DNA of 64,000 bases from Chlorogloeopsis sp038404745 (GTDB lineage Bacteria; Cyanobacteriota; Cyanobacteriia; Cyanobacteriales; Nostocaceae), in contig NZ_JAYKTT020000087.1 of the NCBI RefSeq assembly GCF_038404745.2, forward strand, positions 27,670 through 91,669, written 5' to 3'. The notes under the pieces are model-generated. The model did no database searches and was not told where the DNA came from. It saw only the letters and a program-made list of their open reading frames with translations. The first letter of the stretch is position 1, and every line of letters starts with the position of its first letter. Position numbers and translations under genes: made by a program. Positions 1 to 9,317 of the stretch are shown here, in pieces.

Positions 1-27
1 GCCGCCGATCCAGCAGATATGTTTTGA
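1..27 (+). CDS. 3' end of a DevC/MacB-like ABC permease gene (partial)
   Basis: The first 27 bases read in frame 1 as AADPADMF followed by TGA. This resembles the usual end of DevC-type permeases of cyanobacterial DevBCA exporters (a tail with an ADPAD(I/M)F pattern, from memory of the family). The next gene downstream is a DevA-like ATPase, which is the normal order devB-devC-devA. Only nine codons are visible, so the call rests mainly on that context. Confidence 0.5.
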   Translation, partial: AADPADMF

Positions 28-194
28 GGCTAAGTAGAAGGCAGTCTCGATGAACTTCGTACACCACCAAGTATGGAAAAGGATTCTTTCCCCTACACCC
101 CTAAACCCTCTTTCAAGGCAGGAGGCAGGAGGAAAACCACCTATTTAATAGTTAACGACTATCAACAATTAACAAATAACAATTAACAATCAAT

Positions 195-905
195 ATGGAA
201 CCCATTATTTCTATCCAAAATCTCAATCATTATTTTGGGCAAGGTTCGCTGCGTAAGCAAGTATTATTTGATATCAACTTAGATATTTATTGAGGAGAAA
301 TTGTAATTTTAACTGGGCCATCTGGCTCTGGTAAAACTACATTATTAACTTTAATGGGTGGCTTACGTTCTGCACAAGAAGGTAGCTTGAAGATACTAGG
401 GCAACAAATGTGTGGAGCTAAAAAGAGACAATTAACAGAAATTCGCCGTCAGATTGGCTATATATTTCAGGCGCATAACCTCATGACATTTTTGACAGCA
501 AAGCAAAATGTCCGAATGTCGTTAGAACTTCATGAAGAAATTTTAGATGAAGATTTAGATGCCAAAGCCACAGCTATTTTAGAACAAGTTGGTTTAGGTG
601 ATCACGTCAATTATTATGCCAAAAACTTATCAGGTGGACAGAAACAACGAGTAGCGATCGCTCGTGCTTTAGTAAGTCATCCCAAAATTGTTTTAGCAGA
701 TGAACCAACTGCTGCACTCGATAAAAAATCTGGACGAGATGTAGTGGAATTGATGCACAAATTAGCAAAAGAACAGGGTTGTACTATCTTAATGGTTACC
801 CACGATAACCGGATTTTAGATATAGGCGATCGCATTATCTACATGGAAGATGGTCATCTTAAAAATGATAGTGTAGATGCAGATGTTTTGAACTCAGTCA
901 ACTAA
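195..905 (+). pseudogene. DevA-type ABC exporter ATPase interrupted by in-frame TGA
   Basis: Reading from ATG 195 gives an N-terminus typical of DevA-family ATPases (MEPIISIQNLNHYFGQGSLR), then TGA at 291-293 (codon 33), then the same frame continues without further stops to 905. The stop stands where family members usually have a proline, just before GEIV-LTGPSGSGKTT. The Walker A codons are at about 315-341. Downstream lie Q-loop (IFQAHNL), signature LSGGQKQR, Walker B (VLADEPTAALD) and H-loop (VTHD), so only the TGA spoils a 236-residue protein. A restart at ATG 354 would lack Walker A and could not hydrolyse ATP normally. DevBCA exporters move glycolipids or other envelope compounds in heterocyst-forming strains. 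Possible explanations are a real pseudogene, readthrough or a base-call error; changing CCA to TGA needs two substitutions. Confidence 0.8.
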
Positions 906-940
906 CGTAAAAATCAAGCTCTCAAGAGGTAAATAAACTC

Positions 941-1690
941 ATGGTTGAGCAACTTATAATCAATGATGACAATTTCTATATACCTGATGCTAATCGGTTA
1001 GTAACTGAAGATGACACACCAGTGGATAATTTTGCTTCTGAAAAACAACAACGTCTCTTAGTTAGCTCCCTTTATAGTTCTTTACAAAATCAGATTTTCT
1101 TAGCAGCAGCAAATGTCGGCATCTACTACATTTACAAACAATCCCCTATTGTGCCAGACGTCTTCTTGAGTCTGAATGTGCAAGTGCCTGAGAACTGGTG
1201 GGAAAAGCAAAACCGTTGCTATATGCTTTGGGAATTTGGCAAAACTCCAGAAGTTGCAATCGAAATTGTTTCCAACAAAGAGAGTGATGAACTAGGAAGC
1301 AAAATGAGAATTTATGAACAAATGCGGATTAGTTACTACGTAGTCTATGATCCAACTCGACAATTAGGAGAGCAGCAGTTACGCATTTATGAACTTCGGG
1401 GGGCGAGATACTTTGAAACACTAGAAACTTGGTTAGAGCAAGTTGGTTTAGGGTTAACTCTCTGGCAGGGAGAATTTGAAAGCAGACAGGATATTTGGTT
1501 GCGCTGGTGCTATCAAGATGGTAGTGTTCTCCCAACAGGAGATGAACGTGCTGAAGTAGCTCAACAACGTGCTGAACAGCAAAAACAACGTGCCGAGATG
1601 GCTGAACAGCGTGCGCAAATTGCAGAACAACACGCTCAATTACTAGCAGAACGACTGCGTGCTATGGGAATAGATCCAGATGGACTGTAG
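941..1690 (+). CDS. Uma2 family (DUF820) PD-(D/E)XK nuclease-like protein
   Basis: The 249-residue protein has the Uma2 pattern common in cyanobacteria: an N-terminal helical part, a strand with PDVFLSLNV and a following VAIEIVS strand that supply the acidic residues of a PD-(D/E)XK fold, then a KMRIYEQMRISYYVVYDP segment. The last 45 or so residues are a repetitive coiled coil of (R)AEQQKQ/AEMAEQ heptads ending in RLRAMGIDPDGL, a tail found on many Uma2 proteins. Substrate and role are not established for most of this family, which is often present in dozens of copies per genome. The start ATG at 941 lies 35 bp after the broken devA, with AAGAGG upstream. Confidence 0.85.
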   Translation: MVEQLIINDDNFYIPDANRLVTEDDTPVDNFASEKQQRLLVSSLYSSLQNQIFLAAANVGIYYIYKQSPIVPDVFLSLNVQVPENWWEKQNRCYMLWEFGKTPEVAIEIVSNKESDELGSKMRIYEQMRISYYVVYDPTRQLGEQQLRIYELRGARYFETLETWLEQVGLGLTLWQGEFESRQDIWLRWCYQDGSVLPTGDERAEVAQQRAEQQKQRAEMAEQRAQIAEQHAQLLAERLRAMGIDPDGL

Positions 1691-1745
1691 AAAATTTTTA
1701 GATAAAGCGCTAATCAAATCAGTGTAAGATTACAAATATAAATTT

Positions 1746-2507
1746 TCAGCTTTTTTGTATTTCGGAAGCAGCTACATATTTTTCAATTGCTGACTTCCAA
1801 ATTAAGTATGCGCTACCATTTAAATGTAAACCATCAACTGTATATTTCGCATTTAATTGGTTTTCAGAATCTAAAAGTTGAGAAAATAAATCTATATACT
1901 GGTAATGAAAGTTTTGAGCAAGCTTTTGCAACCCTAAGTTAAGATTGATAACATTTTTATTATCTTGCCAATATATATAAATTTTATTATTAACAGGCAA
2001 CACACTTTGAATAAAAATTTCTGTATATGGCGTCTTTTCTTGAAACTCTTTTAAAATTTCCTGATATCTTTCTAAAATCTCTGTAACGGATTTACGGCTA
2101 TTTATTAAATCATTAATTCCTATCATTAAGAATATTTGTTTAGGCTGTGATGATATAATTATACTGAGGCGATATAATATTCTCTCTATCGTATCACCAG
2201 AAATACCTCTATTTTTGACATTGATATTTCCCAATAACTCTATCCATTCACCTTCATCCGTGATACTGTCTCCCAACATAATAATTTCAGATTCAGATCG
2301 AGGCAATAATTCAAATTGACTCTTCTTATGCCAATAGTAGGCAGGATAATCAAGATAGAGATTTTTTTGAAGATTCAAAAATTTTAATGTTTTCAAGAAC
2401 AAATAGTAATAATTGTCTTTTTTAAGGAAAATTAAACCGCCAATAATAAAACATAAAATATTAATAATGGCAGAAATCCACAATAAAAACATGATTTGAT
2501 TATTCAT
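1746..2507 (-). CDS. SGNH/GDSL hydrolase family protein with N-terminal membrane segment
   Basis: The 253-residue protein starts with one hydrophobic helix (about residues 5-28), suggesting membrane anchoring with the enzyme outside or facing the periplasm. The SGNH blocks are visible: MLGDSITDEGEW (nucleophile serine, block I), NRGISGDT (block II glycine), MIGINDL (block III asparagine) and VDGLHLNGSAY (block V Asp-x-x-His). The family includes esterases, lipases and acyltransferase-like enzymes; the substrate cannot be told. The sequence is AT-rich compared with the housekeeping genes nearby. It lies 17 bp downstream of miaA on the same strand and may be co-transcribed. Confidence 0.8.
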   Translation of the reverse strand: MNNQIMFLLWISAIINILCFIIGGLIFLKKDNYYYLFLKTLKFLNLQKNLYLDYPAYYWHKKSQFELLPRSESEIIMLGDSITDEGEWIELLGNINVKNRGISGDTIERILYRLSIIISSQPKQIFLMIGINDLINSRKSVTEILERYQEILKEFQEKTPYTEIFIQSVLPVNNKIYIYWQDNKNVINLNLGLQKLAQNFHYQYIDLFSQLLDSENQLNAKYTVDGLHLNGSAYLIWKSAIEKYVAASEIQKS

Positions 2508-2524
2508 ATTTACAATTCGACATT

Positions 2525-3487
2525 TTAAGAATTATTAATAAATTTCCAAATTCGCAGCCATACTTTGTCTAATAAATCTGGACTTTCTACGTCAAACCAC
2601 TCAATTTGTGAGTAGGCACGAAACCAAGTACACTGCCGTTTGGCAAATTGGCGCGTATGCAAAACTGTTAATTCTTTAGCTTTATCCAAAGAAATATTTC
2701 CTACTAAATATTGTTTTATCTCTTGATATCCTAAAGTGTTAAGCAAAGGCAAGTCGGCACCATATTTTTGGCATAAATACTCAACTTCACTTACCAAGCC
2801 ATCTGCCATCATCTGTTCGTTACGCTGGGCTATGCGACGGGTGAGATGAGCGGAGTCACAATCTAAACCAATTTGCAAAATTGGATACTTGGGAGGATTT
2901 TCTCCTTGTTGCTCAGAAATTGGACGACCAGTAACATAAAAGACTTCTAATGCTCTTAAAGTTCTGACTGAATCATGTGGATGAATTTTTTGGGCTGCAA
3001 CAGAGTCAACTTGTTGTAGCATGGCATACAGCTGAACTTGGCACAGAGATTCGAGTTGCGATCGCAATTCTTTTTGAGGTGCTACCCTGGGAATTTTCAT
3101 TCCTTGCGTAATCGAGCGTATATACAAGCCAGTACCACCCACTAAGAGAAGGGGGGGAGGGGGAGAGGGGGAGAGGGGGAGAGAATTATTCTCATTGTCC
3201 TCTTGTCCCCGCGTCTCCCTGTCCCCTTGTCCTGATATTAATGCTTGCGCCCGCTCCTGATAATCTGCTACCGTCATAATTTCTTTGGGATCGCATATAT
3301 CAATCAAATAGTGGGGTACTAATTTCTGTTCGGCTGCGGTTGGTTTAGCTGTGCCAATATTAAACTCTCTGTATACTTGACGAGAATCTGCACTCAGAAT
3401 TACAGTACCTAGTTGCATTGCTATAGTTAATGCTAAACCCGACTTACCTGTTGCTGTTGCACCACAAATCACAATTAATTTAGTCAT
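2525..3487 (-). CDS. miaA: tRNA dimethylallyltransferase MiaA
   Basis: MiaA adds a dimethylallyl group to N6 of A37 in tRNAs reading UNN codons. The 320-residue product has the P-loop GATATGKSGLA (residues 9-19), the DSRQVYREFNIGTAKP block, HYLIDICDP, LLLVGGTGLYIRS, and the C-terminal tRNA-binding part with TRQFAKRQCTWFR. Residues about 86-111 are an extra, low-complexity stretch (GQGDRETRGQEDNENNS then LPLSPSPPPP) between the usual QALI and PLLLVGGTG elements. It is encoded by purine-rich repeat DNA and makes the protein longer than the usual 295-300 residues. All catalytic blocks are intact, so function is probably kept. It starts with ATG at 3487. Confidence 0.95.
   Translation of the reverse strand: MTKLIVICGATATGKSGLALTIAMQLGTVILSADSRQVYREFNIGTAKPTAAEQKLVPHYLIDICDPKEIMTVADYQERAQALISGQGDRETRGQEDNENNSLPLSPSPPPPLLLVGGTGLYIRSITQGMKIPRVAPQKELRSQLESLCQVQLYAMLQQVDSVAAQKIHPHDSVRTLRALEVFYVTGRPISEQQGENPPKYPILQIGLDCDSAHLTRRIAQRNEQMMADGLVSEVEYLCQKYGADLPLLNTLGYQEIKQYLVGNISLDKAKELTVLHTRQFAKRQCTWFRAYSQIEWFDVESPDLLDKVWLRIWKFINNS
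3155..3232 (-). repeat. Dispersed G-rich repeat inside miaA coding sequence
   Basis: On the plus strand this part reads as runs of GGGGGAGAGG followed by CCTTGTCCCCGCGTCTCC-like units. The same vocabulary occurs between genes at 3605-3670, 33475-33545, 39160-39205 and 60320-60400. It is read in frame in miaA as about 26 extra residues and introduces no stop. Confidence 0.75.
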
Positions 3488-3514
3488 TGGTCATTGGTCA
3501 CTAGTCATTGGTTA

Positions 3515-3580
3515 GTAGGAGCGGTTTTTTTGATTGTTTTTCGGCTCAAACCGACAATTTCTCTTTTAAACCCGCCCGTA
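3515..3580. repeat. MITE-like palindromic element, copy 1
   Basis: A roughly 65 bp unit starts GTAGGAGCGGTTT and ends AAACCCGCCCGTAC, so its ends are inverted repeats of each other. The interior carries a second, imperfect inversion (TCGGCTCAAACCGA). It is embedded in heptamer repeats (TCATTGG upstream, TTAGTGG downstream). Related copies lie at 20260, 24103, 43411, 43511, 46326 and 52201. Confidence 0.75.
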
Positions 3581-3819
3581 CAGTAGTTAGTGGTTAGTGG
3601 TTAGTGGTTGATTTTTCTCCCCCTCTCCTCTGCCCCTGAAGCTCCTCTGCTTTGTTGTCCCCTTGTCCCCACTCTCTGCATAGGGGTTGGAACCCCTATT
3701 TGAATTTCTCATCAAACTGCTCTAAAGTCGCCTATAAGGCTTTTGTGTTAGAATCTTGGAGTGTTTTAGACTTTTTCGCCTTTTGGCGATTTTCACCCCC
3801 ACTTATCAGGAGAATTTAC

Positions 3820-5760
3820 ATGACGAGTAGTTACAGTGCCGAACAGATTCAAGTTCTGGAAGGTCTGGAACCCGTCCGCAAACGACCGGGGATGTATATT
3901 GGTTCCACAGGGCCGCGAGGACTTCACCATTTGGTGTACGAGGTGGTGGACAACTCGATTGATGAGGCTTTGGCGGGATACTGTACCCATGTGGAGGTGG
4001 ATCTCAACGCCGACGGTTCTGTTACTGTAACAGATGATGGTCGAGGTATTCCTACTGATATTCACCCACAAACAGGAAAATCGGCATTGGAAACTGTATT
4101 AACCGTACTGCACGCTGGGGGTAAATTTGGCGGCGGCGGCTATAAAGTTTCTGGAGGACTGCACGGGGTTGGTATTTCCGTTGTCAATGCTTTATCAGAG
4201 TGGGTAGAAGTCAAGGTTTGGCGAGATAAGAAGGTTCATGCCCAGCGTTACGAACGAGGTGTTCCCGTCACCGAACTGACAGCAAAACCCTACAAAGAGA
4301 ATCGCAGTGGCACTTCTGTCAATTTCAAACCAGATACCCAAATTTTTACTACTGGTATTGAGTTTGACTATGTTACTTTAGCAAGCCGTTTGCGGGAATT
4401 AGCGTATCTCAATGCGGGTGTCAAAATTACTTTTACTGACTACCGCTTGGAATTACTAAAAAGCGATCAGCCTAAAGTAGAAACCTACGAATACAAGGGT
4501 GGTATTCGCGAATATATTGCTTATATGAATGCCGATAAGCAACCACTGCATGAAGAAATTATTTACGTGCAGGGAGAACGTAACAACGTTCAAGTCGAAG
4601 TGTCATTGCAGTGGTGTACTGATGCCTATACAGATAATGTATTGGGTTTTGCTAATAATATTCGCACGGTGGATGGCGGTACGCACTTAGAAGGTTTGAA
4701 GGCAGTTCTGACGCGTACTCTAAATGCGATCGCCCGCAAGCGTAACAAAATAAAAGAAAACGAACCTAACCTCAGTGGCGAACACGTTCGCGAAGGCTTG
4801 ACTGGCGTCATTTCTGTCAAAGTCCCAGATCCAGAATTTGAAGGGCAAACTAAAACTAAACTTGGTAACACCGAAGTTCGGGGAATCGTTGATTCTTTAG
4901 TAGGAGAAGCTCTCACCGAATATCTAGAATTTCGCCCCCCTATTGCCGATGCCATTTTAGATAAAGCCATCCAAGCCTTTAAAGCGGCAGAAGCTGCCCG
5001 TCACGCGCGAGAATTAGTGCGCCGTAAGTCAGTTTTGGAATCTTCGCCACTACCCGGTAAATTAGCAGATTGCAGTACCAGAGACCCTAAAGAATCAGAA
5101 ATTTTCCTGGTGGAAGGCGACTCCGCAGGTGGAAGTGCCAAGCAAGGACGCGATCGCCGCTTCCAAGCCATCCTCCCCTTGCGCGGTAAAATCCTCAATA
5201 TCGAAAAAACTGACGATGCTAAAATCTATAAAAACAATGAAATCCAGTCTCTAATCACTGCCCTGGGTTTGGGTGTCAAAGGTGAAGAATTCGATGCTTC
5301 CCAACTGCGCTACCACCGAATTGTGATTATGACTGACGCTGATGTGGATGGAGCACACATTCGCACCTTGTTGTTAACTTTCTTTTATCGTTATCAACGA
5401 GCACTCATCGAACAAGGCTACGTCTACATCGCTTGCCCACCACTCTATAAAATAGAGCGAGGACGCAATCATTATTATTGCTACAGCGATCGCGAAAAAG
5501 ACAACCTGATTCGACACGAGTTTCCTGAAAACGCCAACTACACCATTCAGCGATTCAAAGGTTTGGGTGAAATGATGCCTGATCAACTCTGGGAAACTAC
5601 TATGAACCCAGAAACCCGTACCCTTAAGCAAGTGGAAATTGAAGATGCAGCCGAAGCCGATCGCATTTTCACAATTTTGATGGGCGATCGCGTGGCACCC
5701 CGTCGTGAATTTATTGAAACCTATGGTTCTAAACTCGATCTCACAGATCTAGACATTTAA
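3820..5760 (+). CDS. gyrB: DNA gyrase subunit B
   Basis: GyrB is the ATPase subunit of gyrase. The 646-residue protein has the GHKL ATPase motifs (VVDNSIDEALAG, VTDDGRGIP, GLHGVGISVVNALS), the transducer domain and the TOPRIM motifs EGDSAGGSAKQGRDR and MTDADVDGAHIRTLLLTF, then the short C-terminal tail of small bacterial GyrBs (RFKGLGEMMPDQLWETTMNP). The length fits cyanobacterial GyrB, which lacks the enterobacterial insertion. The reading frame is open back to 3652, but ATG 3820 is chosen: it is preceded by AGGAG at 3809-3813 and gives the conserved MTSSYSAEQIQVLEGLEPVR start. Several HIP1 sites lie inside. Confidence 0.97.
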   Translation: MTSSYSAEQIQVLEGLEPVRKRPGMYIGSTGPRGLHHLVYEVVDNSIDEALAGYCTHVEVDLNADGSVTVTDDGRGIPTDIHPQTGKSALETVLTVLHAGGKFGGGGYKVSGGLHGVGISVVNALSEWVEVKVWRDKKVHAQRYERGVPVTELTAKPYKENRSGTSVNFKPDTQIFTTGIEFDYVTLASRLRELAYLNAGVKITFTDYRLELLKSDQPKVETYEYKGGIREYIAYMNADKQPLHEEIIYVQGERNNVQVEVSLQWCTDAYTDNVLGFANNIRTVDGGTHLEGLKAVLTRTLNAIARKRNKIKENEPNLSGEHVREGLTGVISVKVPDPEFEGQTKTKLGNTEVRGIVDSLVGEALTEYLEFRPPIADAILDKAIQAFKAAEAARHARELVRRKSVLESSPLPGKLADCSTRDPKESEIFLVEGDSAGGSAKQGRDRRFQAILPLRGKILNIEKTDDAKIYKNNEIQSLITALGLGVKGEEFDASQLRYHRIVIMTDADVDGAHIRTLLLTFFYRYQRALIEQGYVYIACPPLYKIERGRNHYYCYSDREKDNLIRHEFPENANYTIQRFKGLGEMMPDQLWETTMNPETRTLKQVEIEDAAEADRIFTILMGDRVAPRREFIETYGSKLDLTDLDI

Positions 5761-7718
5761 ATACATCTCAAATGATCCACCAGGTTAGTTGTGGACAAAA
5801 ATAAATGGGCAATGGGTGAAAACCTATTACCCATTACCAATAATTCTAAAAATTGCAGCATGGCCAATTTAATCTCAGAAGACAAATCACCAGGATTTTG
5901 TTGTTTTTGTAAAATTTCAAGACTAAAATTCAACATTATCTGACAAAAAGCGCCTCTTAGATAAGTTTATGATTTCTTATCAAGAATGCAGGCAACTGCA
6001 AAAATTTAACAGTATTGAATATTAACAGTCACTCTAAGCATTACTTGTAATAAATATTACTATTTTATCCTCTTTATTTATGTACGCTCATAAACGTCAG
6101 TTACTTAACTTAAATTGTTTAACAATCATAAAATATTAAATTTATATTTAACCTGAGATATAATTTATACCTCACAAACTGGTCTTTAATGAATACTGTT
6201 TTCTGTTTACAAACAATTAGAAATTATCAATCATCGAGTATCTAATAAGTATTTTAAAAGTTTTAGTATTTCAGTCAACAGCAACGTATTTTTGTTTTTC
6301 CCACTACAACTCGGTAACTACGATTGGGTGAGGACAAGAGCTTTAGTTTTGACGGAGTGACGTGATCTTGCTTTTCACCGCTCATATTTGTGCTGTGGTT
6401 TTGATGAGTACAAGAACAACGATTTCTAATCAGTCCAATTTAGCTCGACCTCTATACTGATAGACTATATTGAGCTTAAAAAAGTACATTATATAAAATA
6501 TGCTCACCACACTCAGTCAAAATTCATCTTTGCCTAACAAGATTTCAAAATTTATCAAATCCCAGTTGCTCGTGTATGCACTTAACTGCTAATCATCCAA
6601 TTTGCTTTAGTTGCTTTCTATAAAACTTATTTATCTAAACCCTGACTCATGGGAGTGTATATTTTGCATTAATTCTATGCAATTTTGCTTTCACTGGGCT
6701 AATATCGATAGTCTTGGCTGTCAAATCCTGTCTGAATTGATTAAAATATCGGTATATACAATAAAAACAGTTTGTCAAGTTGCAAAGGGTGGAAATTTTA
6801 GCAGTGTTCTAACTAGCGATAAACACCGCATCAATTGCATCCAATCAATTTTGGTCTTCTAGCCTCTCCTGCCAAGCCTTTACTTTCAATCTAGGTGACT
6901 GGCCTTTGTAAAGCTAGGGTGCCTTTATGAAAGTACTACAATTCGCAAATTTGGAAATTAATGTTTACGCCACGCCACTCAAAATAATATGAAGATAACT
7001 GTTACTAGCAGATGAAACAAAATCTAAAGTCAGTACTTTATGAAGTAAATGTAAAAATAAGTACGCTATAGTCGGTAGAGTTAACTAACATGAAATGCCT
7101 TGTTTTAGAATGTTGTAGTTAGCACATGAGAACAAATACAAGTAACTTTACTTATCTTTTAAAGTAATGATGATACAGCGAGAGTTACAACAAGATTTGG
7201 AGAAAATTCAAACGTATCAGTACCGTTCTCAGTGCGTTTTTGCTACAACAGCTTTTACCTTACCTAATTAGTCTATGGAAAAAACACAAAAGCAGTGCAA
7301 TTTTTGTGAAACAGGCTACAATCGGAACAGTCTTTACACAAAAATCTTCCAACAGTCAGATTTATTCTTATGGAGTTGTAAATTTTTTAGCAAGATGAGT
7401 CTTATTTAGATAAGTTCAGTTAAAAAATGTGTTGATTAGCAACACAATGGCATTTACTAAAATGAGAATTTAACTTGGTGGGTACTGCGGTGGCAGAGAA
7501 ACACATAAACTAAACATTTATTACTTACCAAGCACTCATTTTTAAGTCTTTTACCGGGGTCTATATCAGTGTCCTTCCAAAAAAGGGGTTAAACTTCCGG
7601 AAAATTTTTAGCTAAATTAGCTAAAAAGCCTTTTATAAAAAAGGCAACATCTCGCTTAAATAAAAGCAACAAAAATATCTTGAGTAATTGATTCTGCAAG
7701 GAGCATGAGGAACGCGGC
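5761..7718. other. Long AT-rich non-coding stretch upstream of sigA
   Basis: Nearly 2 kb without a convincing gene. The longest open frame (6611-6862) has no recognisable motif, a weak start and an odd composition. Near the 3' end, an inverted repeat AGCTAAATTAGCT and a hairpin GCCTTTT-ATAA-AAAAGGC (7628-7645) precede sigA by about 75 bp. The length suggests a long sigA leader with several promoters or an unrecognised non-coding RNA, but no promoter can be named with confidence. Confidence 0.5.
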
Positions 7719-8900
7719 ATGAACCAGGCTAACAACGTACTCGACAACATTTATCAGCCTGACCTAGAAATTGAGATGAATCAGCCTGAACTGTTAGAAG
7801 AACTCTTGCTGGATGATGAAGTAGAAGAGGACTTGCTGATCAGCGATGAAGGCGAGCTCGACGAAGAATTTTTAGAACCTCAGTCTGATGAGGACGACGC
7901 TAAGTCTGGGAAAGCCGCAAAATCGCGTCGTCGGTCACAAAGCAAGAAAAAGCATTACACTGAAGATTCGATTCGCCTTTACTTGCAGGAAATCGGTCGA
8001 ATCCGCCTGCTCAGAGCTGACGAAGAAATTGAACTGGCACGAAAAATTGCAGACTTATTGGAATTAGAGCGAGTACGCGATCGCCTGCAACAGCAGTTAG
8101 ATCGCGAACCTCAATATAGTGAATGGGCTGAAGCAGCAAAAATGCCGCTGCCACAATTTCGCCATCGTCTACATATTGGGCGTCGAGCGAAAGACAAAAT
8201 GGTGCAATCGAACCTGCGACTTGTAGTTTCAATTGCCAAGAAGTATATGAATCGTGGTTTATCTTTCCAAGACTTGATTCAAGAAGGTAGCCTCGGTTTG
8301 ATTCGTGCCGCCGAAAAGTTTGATCACGAGAAAGGTTATAAGTTTTCTACATACGCTACATGGTGGATTCGTCAGGCAATTACCAGAGCGATCGCCGATC
8401 AATCTCGCACAATTCGCCTTCCCGTCCACCTCTACGAAACCATCTCTAGAATTAAGAAGACTACCAAACTGCTTTCTCAAGAAATGGGACGTAAACCCAC
8501 TGAGGAAGAAATTGCTACAAGAATGGAAATGACGATCGAGAAACTGAGGTTTATTGCTAAATCAGCCCAGTTACCAATTTCATTAGAAACGCCCATAGGG
8601 AAAGAAGAGGATTCTCGACTGGGCGATTTTATTGAGTCTGATGGCGAAACCCCAGAAGATCAAGTTTCCAAAAATCTATTGCGGGAAGATTTGGAAAAAG
8701 TCCTCGACAGCCTTAGCCCTCGTGAACGTGATGTTCTGCGACTGCGCTACGGTTTGGACGACGGGCGGATGAAAACATTGGAAGAAATAGGACAAATTTT
8801 CAATGTCACCCGCGAACGCATCCGTCAAATTGAAGCGAAGGCACTGCGTAAGTTACGTCACCCTAATCGCAATAGCGTTCTCAAAGAATATATCCGCTAG
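7719..8900 (+). CDS. sigA: Primary RNA polymerase sigma factor SigA (RpoD, group 1)
   Basis: The 393-residue protein gives vegetative promoter recognition. After an acidic N-terminus (about residues 15-65) and a basic KSRRRSQSKKKH linker come region 1.2 (YTEDSIRLYLQEIGRIRLL), region 2 (NLRLVVSIAKKYMNRGLSFQDLIQEGSLGLIRAAEKFD and YATWWIRQAITRAI), region 3 (RKPTEEEIATRMEM) and region 4 (RERDVLRLRYGLDDGRMKTLEEIGQIFNVTRERIRQIEAKALRKLR). The start MNQANNVLDNIYQPDLEIE matches SigA of heterocystous strains as remembered. AAGGAG at 7699-7704 precedes the chosen ATG. The very long upstream gap is consistent with complex regulation. Confidence 0.96.
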   Translation: MNQANNVLDNIYQPDLEIEMNQPELLEELLLDDEVEEDLLISDEGELDEEFLEPQSDEDDAKSGKAAKSRRRSQSKKKHYTEDSIRLYLQEIGRIRLLRADEEIELARKIADLLELERVRDRLQQQLDREPQYSEWAEAAKMPLPQFRHRLHIGRRAKDKMVQSNLRLVVSIAKKYMNRGLSFQDLIQEGSLGLIRAAEKFDHEKGYKFSTYATWWIRQAITRAIADQSRTIRLPVHLYETISRIKKTTKLLSQEMGRKPTEEEIATRMEMTIEKLRFIAKSAQLPISLETPIGKEEDSRLGDFIESDGETPEDQVSKNLLREDLEKVLDSLSPRERDVLRLRYGLDDGRMKTLEEIGQIFNVTRERIRQIEAKALRKLRHPNRNSVLKEYIR

Positions 8901-8974
8901 TCATTAATTTTGGGTCATTAGCTAACCATATTATCCACAGTCAATGACAAATAAATAACCAAGTACGGTAAAAA

Positions 8975-9010
8975 CCTGGGGTGAATTAACAATCCCAGGC
9001 TTTATTATTT
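8975..9010 (+). terminator. Putative terminator of sigA
   Basis: CCTGGG (8975-8980) pairs with CCCAGG (8994-8999) across a 13-base loop and is followed by CTTTATTATTT. It lies 75 bp after the sigA stop. The stem is only 6 bp, so confidence is moderate. Confidence 0.5.
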
Positions 9011-9137
9011 ATCCATTTATATTTATCGTTTTAAGGATCGGCTTTTCGGAGTCGTCATGTACGCCTATCGCTGATCAGAAAAGCTCTGCGCTTCCTCGCC
9101 TCAGCCCGAATTGAATAAGGTTCAACTGGGCTTGATA

Positions 9138-9317
9138 CTACAGAATACCCCAGAAGTGTAAAAAGCCTTGACCAGAAAATAATTCAATCAAAGCAGCGGC
9201 TAAGAAGCCGATCATAGCCAAACGACCATTCCAAATTTCTGCCTGTGGGGTAAAGCCCCAACGCCAAGCATTACGATCATCTGTTACAGGGGCAGTAATC
9301 TTTGTTGTGTCTTGCAT
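9138..9317 (-). CDS. hli: High-light-inducible protein (HLIP/SCP)
   Basis: A 59-residue reading frame starts at ATG 9317 and ends with TAG at 9138. It begins MQDTTKITAP and carries a WRWGFTPQAEIWNGRLAM run followed by IGFLAAALIELFSGQG, which contains the chlorophyll a/b-binding signature ExxNGRxAMxGF (Glu27, Asn30, Arg32) on a single membrane helix. HLIPs sit in the thylakoid membrane, bind chlorophyll and carotenoid, and protect photosystem assembly under strong light. The WGFTPQAE entry is typical of cyanobacterial HLIPs. It stands alone, with a 590 bp upstream region shared with the divergent gene at 9907; light-stress regulation is inferred from the family. Confidence 0.93.
   Translation of the reverse strand: MQDTTKITAPVTDDRNAWRWGFTPQAEIWNGRLAMIGFLAAALIELFSGQGFLHFWGIL

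Noticed and set aside
6611..6862. 83-codon open frame upstream of sigA
   Set aside because: No motif, no good ribosome site, Cys/Ile-rich random-looking composition; likely chance in AT-rich DNA.
7628..7645. Hairpin GCCTTTT/AAAAGGC as a terminator
   Set aside because: On the plus strand no T-tract follows; the T-run exists only on the minus strand, where no gene ends. Its role stays open.
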